A stretch of DNA of 64,000 bases from the NCBI GenBank assembly GCA_029008875.1, contig JAQXJP010000042.1:18582-82581 (forward strand), written 5' to 3'. The DNA comes from Lachnospiraceae bacterium. Lineage in GTDB: Bacteria; Bacillota; Clostridia; Lachnospirales; Lachnospiraceae. Shown piece after piece: positions 62,785 through 64,000 of this stretch. A model generated the notes under the pieces. The model ran no database searches and was not told the origin of the DNA. It saw only the letters and a list, made by a program, of their open reading frames with translations. A program made the translations under genes and the position numbers. The first letter of the stretch is position 1, and each line of letters begins with the position of its first letter.

Positions 62785-63783
62785 ATGATGATCGGATCAG
62801 ACATCGGAATCGATTTAGGAACTGCCAGTATCCTTGTATACATCAAGGGTAAGGGTGTTGTGCTCAAGGAGCCTTCAGTAGTGGCTTTTGATAGAGATAC
62901 CAACAAGATTAAAGCAATCGGGGAGGAGGCAAGACTGATGCTTGGACGTACTCCGGGCAACATCGTTGCGGTTCGTCCTCTTCGTCAGGGTGTCATCTCG
63001 GACTATACCGTCACGGAGAAGATGATCAAGTACTTCATCCAGAAGGCTCTCGGCAAGAAGACCTTCCGGAAGCCCCGTGTCAGCGTATGTATCCCCAGCG
63101 GAGCCACGGAAGTTGAGAAGAAAGCCGTGGAGGATGCTACCTACAATGCGGGCGCAAGAGAGGTCATGATTATCGAGGAGCCAATTGCGGCTGCAATCGG
63201 TGCAGGCATCGATATTGCCCGTCCATGCGGTAATATGATCGTGGATATCGGTGGCGGAACCGCAGACGTTGCGGTTATCTCCCTGGGAGGCGCAGTTGTA
63301 AGCACCTCTATCAAGATTGCCGGTGATGATTTTGATGAAGCACTTGTGCGTTATATGCGTAAGAAACACAATCTTCTTATCGGTGAGCGTACAGCTGAAG
63401 ATATCAAGATTAAGATTGGTACATGTTATCCATTAGCTCAGAATGAGACAATGGACGTAAGAGGACGTAACCTTGTAACAGGTCTTCCAAGAACAATCAC
63501 AGTAAGCTCAGAGGAGACAGAAGAGGCTCTTCGTGAAGCGACACTTCAGATTGTAGAAGCCGTACATGCTGTACTTGAGAAGACTCCGCCAGAACTTGCA
63601 GCAGACGTTGCAGACAGAGGAATCGTTCTTACAGGAGGTGGTTCTTTACTTCGTGGTCTTGAGGAGCTTATCGAAGAAAAGACTGGAATTAATACAATGA
63701 CAGCTGACCAGCCTATGACATGTGTTGCTATTGGAACCGGAAAATATGTAGAGTTCCTTGCCGGTAAGAGAGATGATGAATAG
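62785..63783 (+). CDS. mreB: Rod-shape-determining protein MreB/Mbl
   Basis: A 332-residue bacterial actin: IGIDLGTASILVYIKGKGVVLKEPSVVA (phosphate 1), IPSGATEVEKKAV, EEPIAAAIGAGIDI, MIVDIGGGTADVAVISLGG (phosphate 2) and GIVLTGGGSLLRGLEELI (adenosine). It organises elongation of the cell wall. The lack of a mreCD neighbour suggests the Mbl/MreBH type of paralogue. The 5' two thirds use GC-rich codons; from about 63300-63340 the codons shift to CTT/ACA/GTA-rich, without any break in the protein. The ATG at 62788 is an alternative start. Confidence 0.95.
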   Translation: MMIGSDIGIDLGTASILVYIKGKGVVLKEPSVVAFDRDTNKIKAIGEEARLMLGRTPGNIVAVRPLRQGVISDYTVTEKMIKYFIQKALGKKTFRKPRVSVCIPSGATEVEKKAVEDATYNAGAREVMIIEEPIAAAIGAGIDIARPCGNMIVDIGGGTADVAVISLGGAVVSTSIKIAGDDFDEALVRYMRKKHNLLIGERTAEDIKIKIGTCYPLAQNETMDVRGRNLVTGLPRTITVSSEETEEALREATLQIVEAVHAVLEKTPPELAADVADRGIVLTGGGSLLRGLEELIEEKTGINTMTADQPMTCVAIGTGKYVEFLAGKRDDE

Positions 63784-63794
63784 AATATAAATTG

Positions 63795-63850
63795 TGCCGC
63801 CTCCTATTTTGTTAGAAGATAAATCTAACAATTTAGGGGGCGGTATTTTT
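63795..63850 (+). terminator. Terminator after mreB
   Basis: GCCGCCTCCTATTTTGTTAGA pairs with TCTAACAATTTAGGGGGCGG with few mismatches, followed by TTTTT. Confidence 0.88.
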
Positions 63851-63868
63851 ATAAAGGAGAAGTAAAAA

Positions 63869-64000
63869 ATGAGAATAAGATTAGAATTAATTATGGCATT
63901 ATTATTCGTATCTGCACTTTGTGGATGTACACAAAAGACTAATGAAGGAAAGTCAAATGAAACTATGCAAATGACAACGCAGGTAACAGAAGTAGATTCA
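63869..64000 (+). CDS. Start of a lipoprotein gene (3' end outside window)
   Basis: Forty-four codons are open to the right edge. MRIRLELIMALLFVSALCGC is a lipoprotein signal peptide with lipobox ALCGC, followed by a Thr/Asn/Gln-rich linker. The AAAGGAG ribosome site is 8 bases upstream. AT-rich like the end of mreB. No domain is visible yet. Confidence 0.75.
   Translation, partial: MRIRLELIMALLFVSALCGCTQKTNEGKSNETMQMTTQVTEVDS

Overview
The window looks like a chromosomal segment of an anaerobic, motile, probably spore-forming Bacillota bacterium of the class Clostridia, most likely Lachnospiraceae. The assignment is inference from gene content: dipicolinate synthase genes (dpaA/dpaB), a short flavin thioredoxin reductase without NADPH motifs, EIIC-EAL and DUF6273 proteins, Gram-positive GAAC-N4-GTTC SOS box, TTGACA/TATAAT promoters and strong GGAGG ribosome sites. 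I found no rRNA, tRNA, CRISPR array, prophage or transposase.

Layout. 1-9.3 kb: right part of a GntR/FCD regulator fused to GGDEF-EAL, a DMT exporter, a TIR-membrane-DUF6273 gene split by an in-frame TAG, a lipoprotein-MBOAT-DHHW polysaccharide O-acylation operon, and a chemoreceptor. 9.3-15.3 kb: DMT exporter, thioredoxin redox operon with an OhrR-like regulator and a COG3581 protein, TspO, threonine aldolase, and a lone RyR-domain protein. 15.3-20.3 kb: EIIC-EAL, a 475-bp near-palindrome, enolase, AEC carrier. 20.3-25.9 kb: ABC-F ATPase, a lower-GC copper island (csoR, copA with a C-terminal copZ-like domain) and thrH. 26-30.1 kb: HD-GYP protein, citrate synthase, a tandem PAS-like protein and a structured-RNA candidate. 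30.1-39.5 kb: TPM and zinc-ribbon membrane proteins, TrkH/TrkA potassium uptake, a large membrane-linked SF2 helicase, a DUF5692 protein. 39.6-45.9 kb: hisJ remnant, MFS carrier, glycerophosphodiesterase, lysophospholipase-like hydrolase, MATE exporter, an EEP phosphatase, and a 58-residue Cys-rich protein. 45.9-51 kb: phosphoesterase, aspartate kinase, membrane chemoreceptor, dpaAB. 51-64 kb: asparagine synthetase-like protein without Cys2, secA, chemoreceptor, uvrB-uvrA, mreB, and the start of a lipoprotein gene.

Themes. Cyclic-di-GMP turnover is frequent (two EAL proteins and one HD-GYP) alongside three chemoreceptors. The aspartate kinase and dpaAB pair links lysine-pathway flux to spore dipicolinate. 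uvrB-uvrA sits behind a clear LexA box.

Most notable observations: (1) the 475-bp inverted repeat upstream of enolase; (2) a terminator hairpin in front of dpaA whose 3' arm holds the dpaA ribosome site and whose loop holds a sigma-K-like -10; (3) abrupt composition switches inside uvrB and inside mreB, suggesting homologous recombination or an assembly chimera; (4) the regulator-FCD-GGDEF-EAL fusion; (5) the TIR gene broken by TAG; (6) a hisJ gene with an internal deletion; (7) a possible small RNA at 29.88-30.06 kb.
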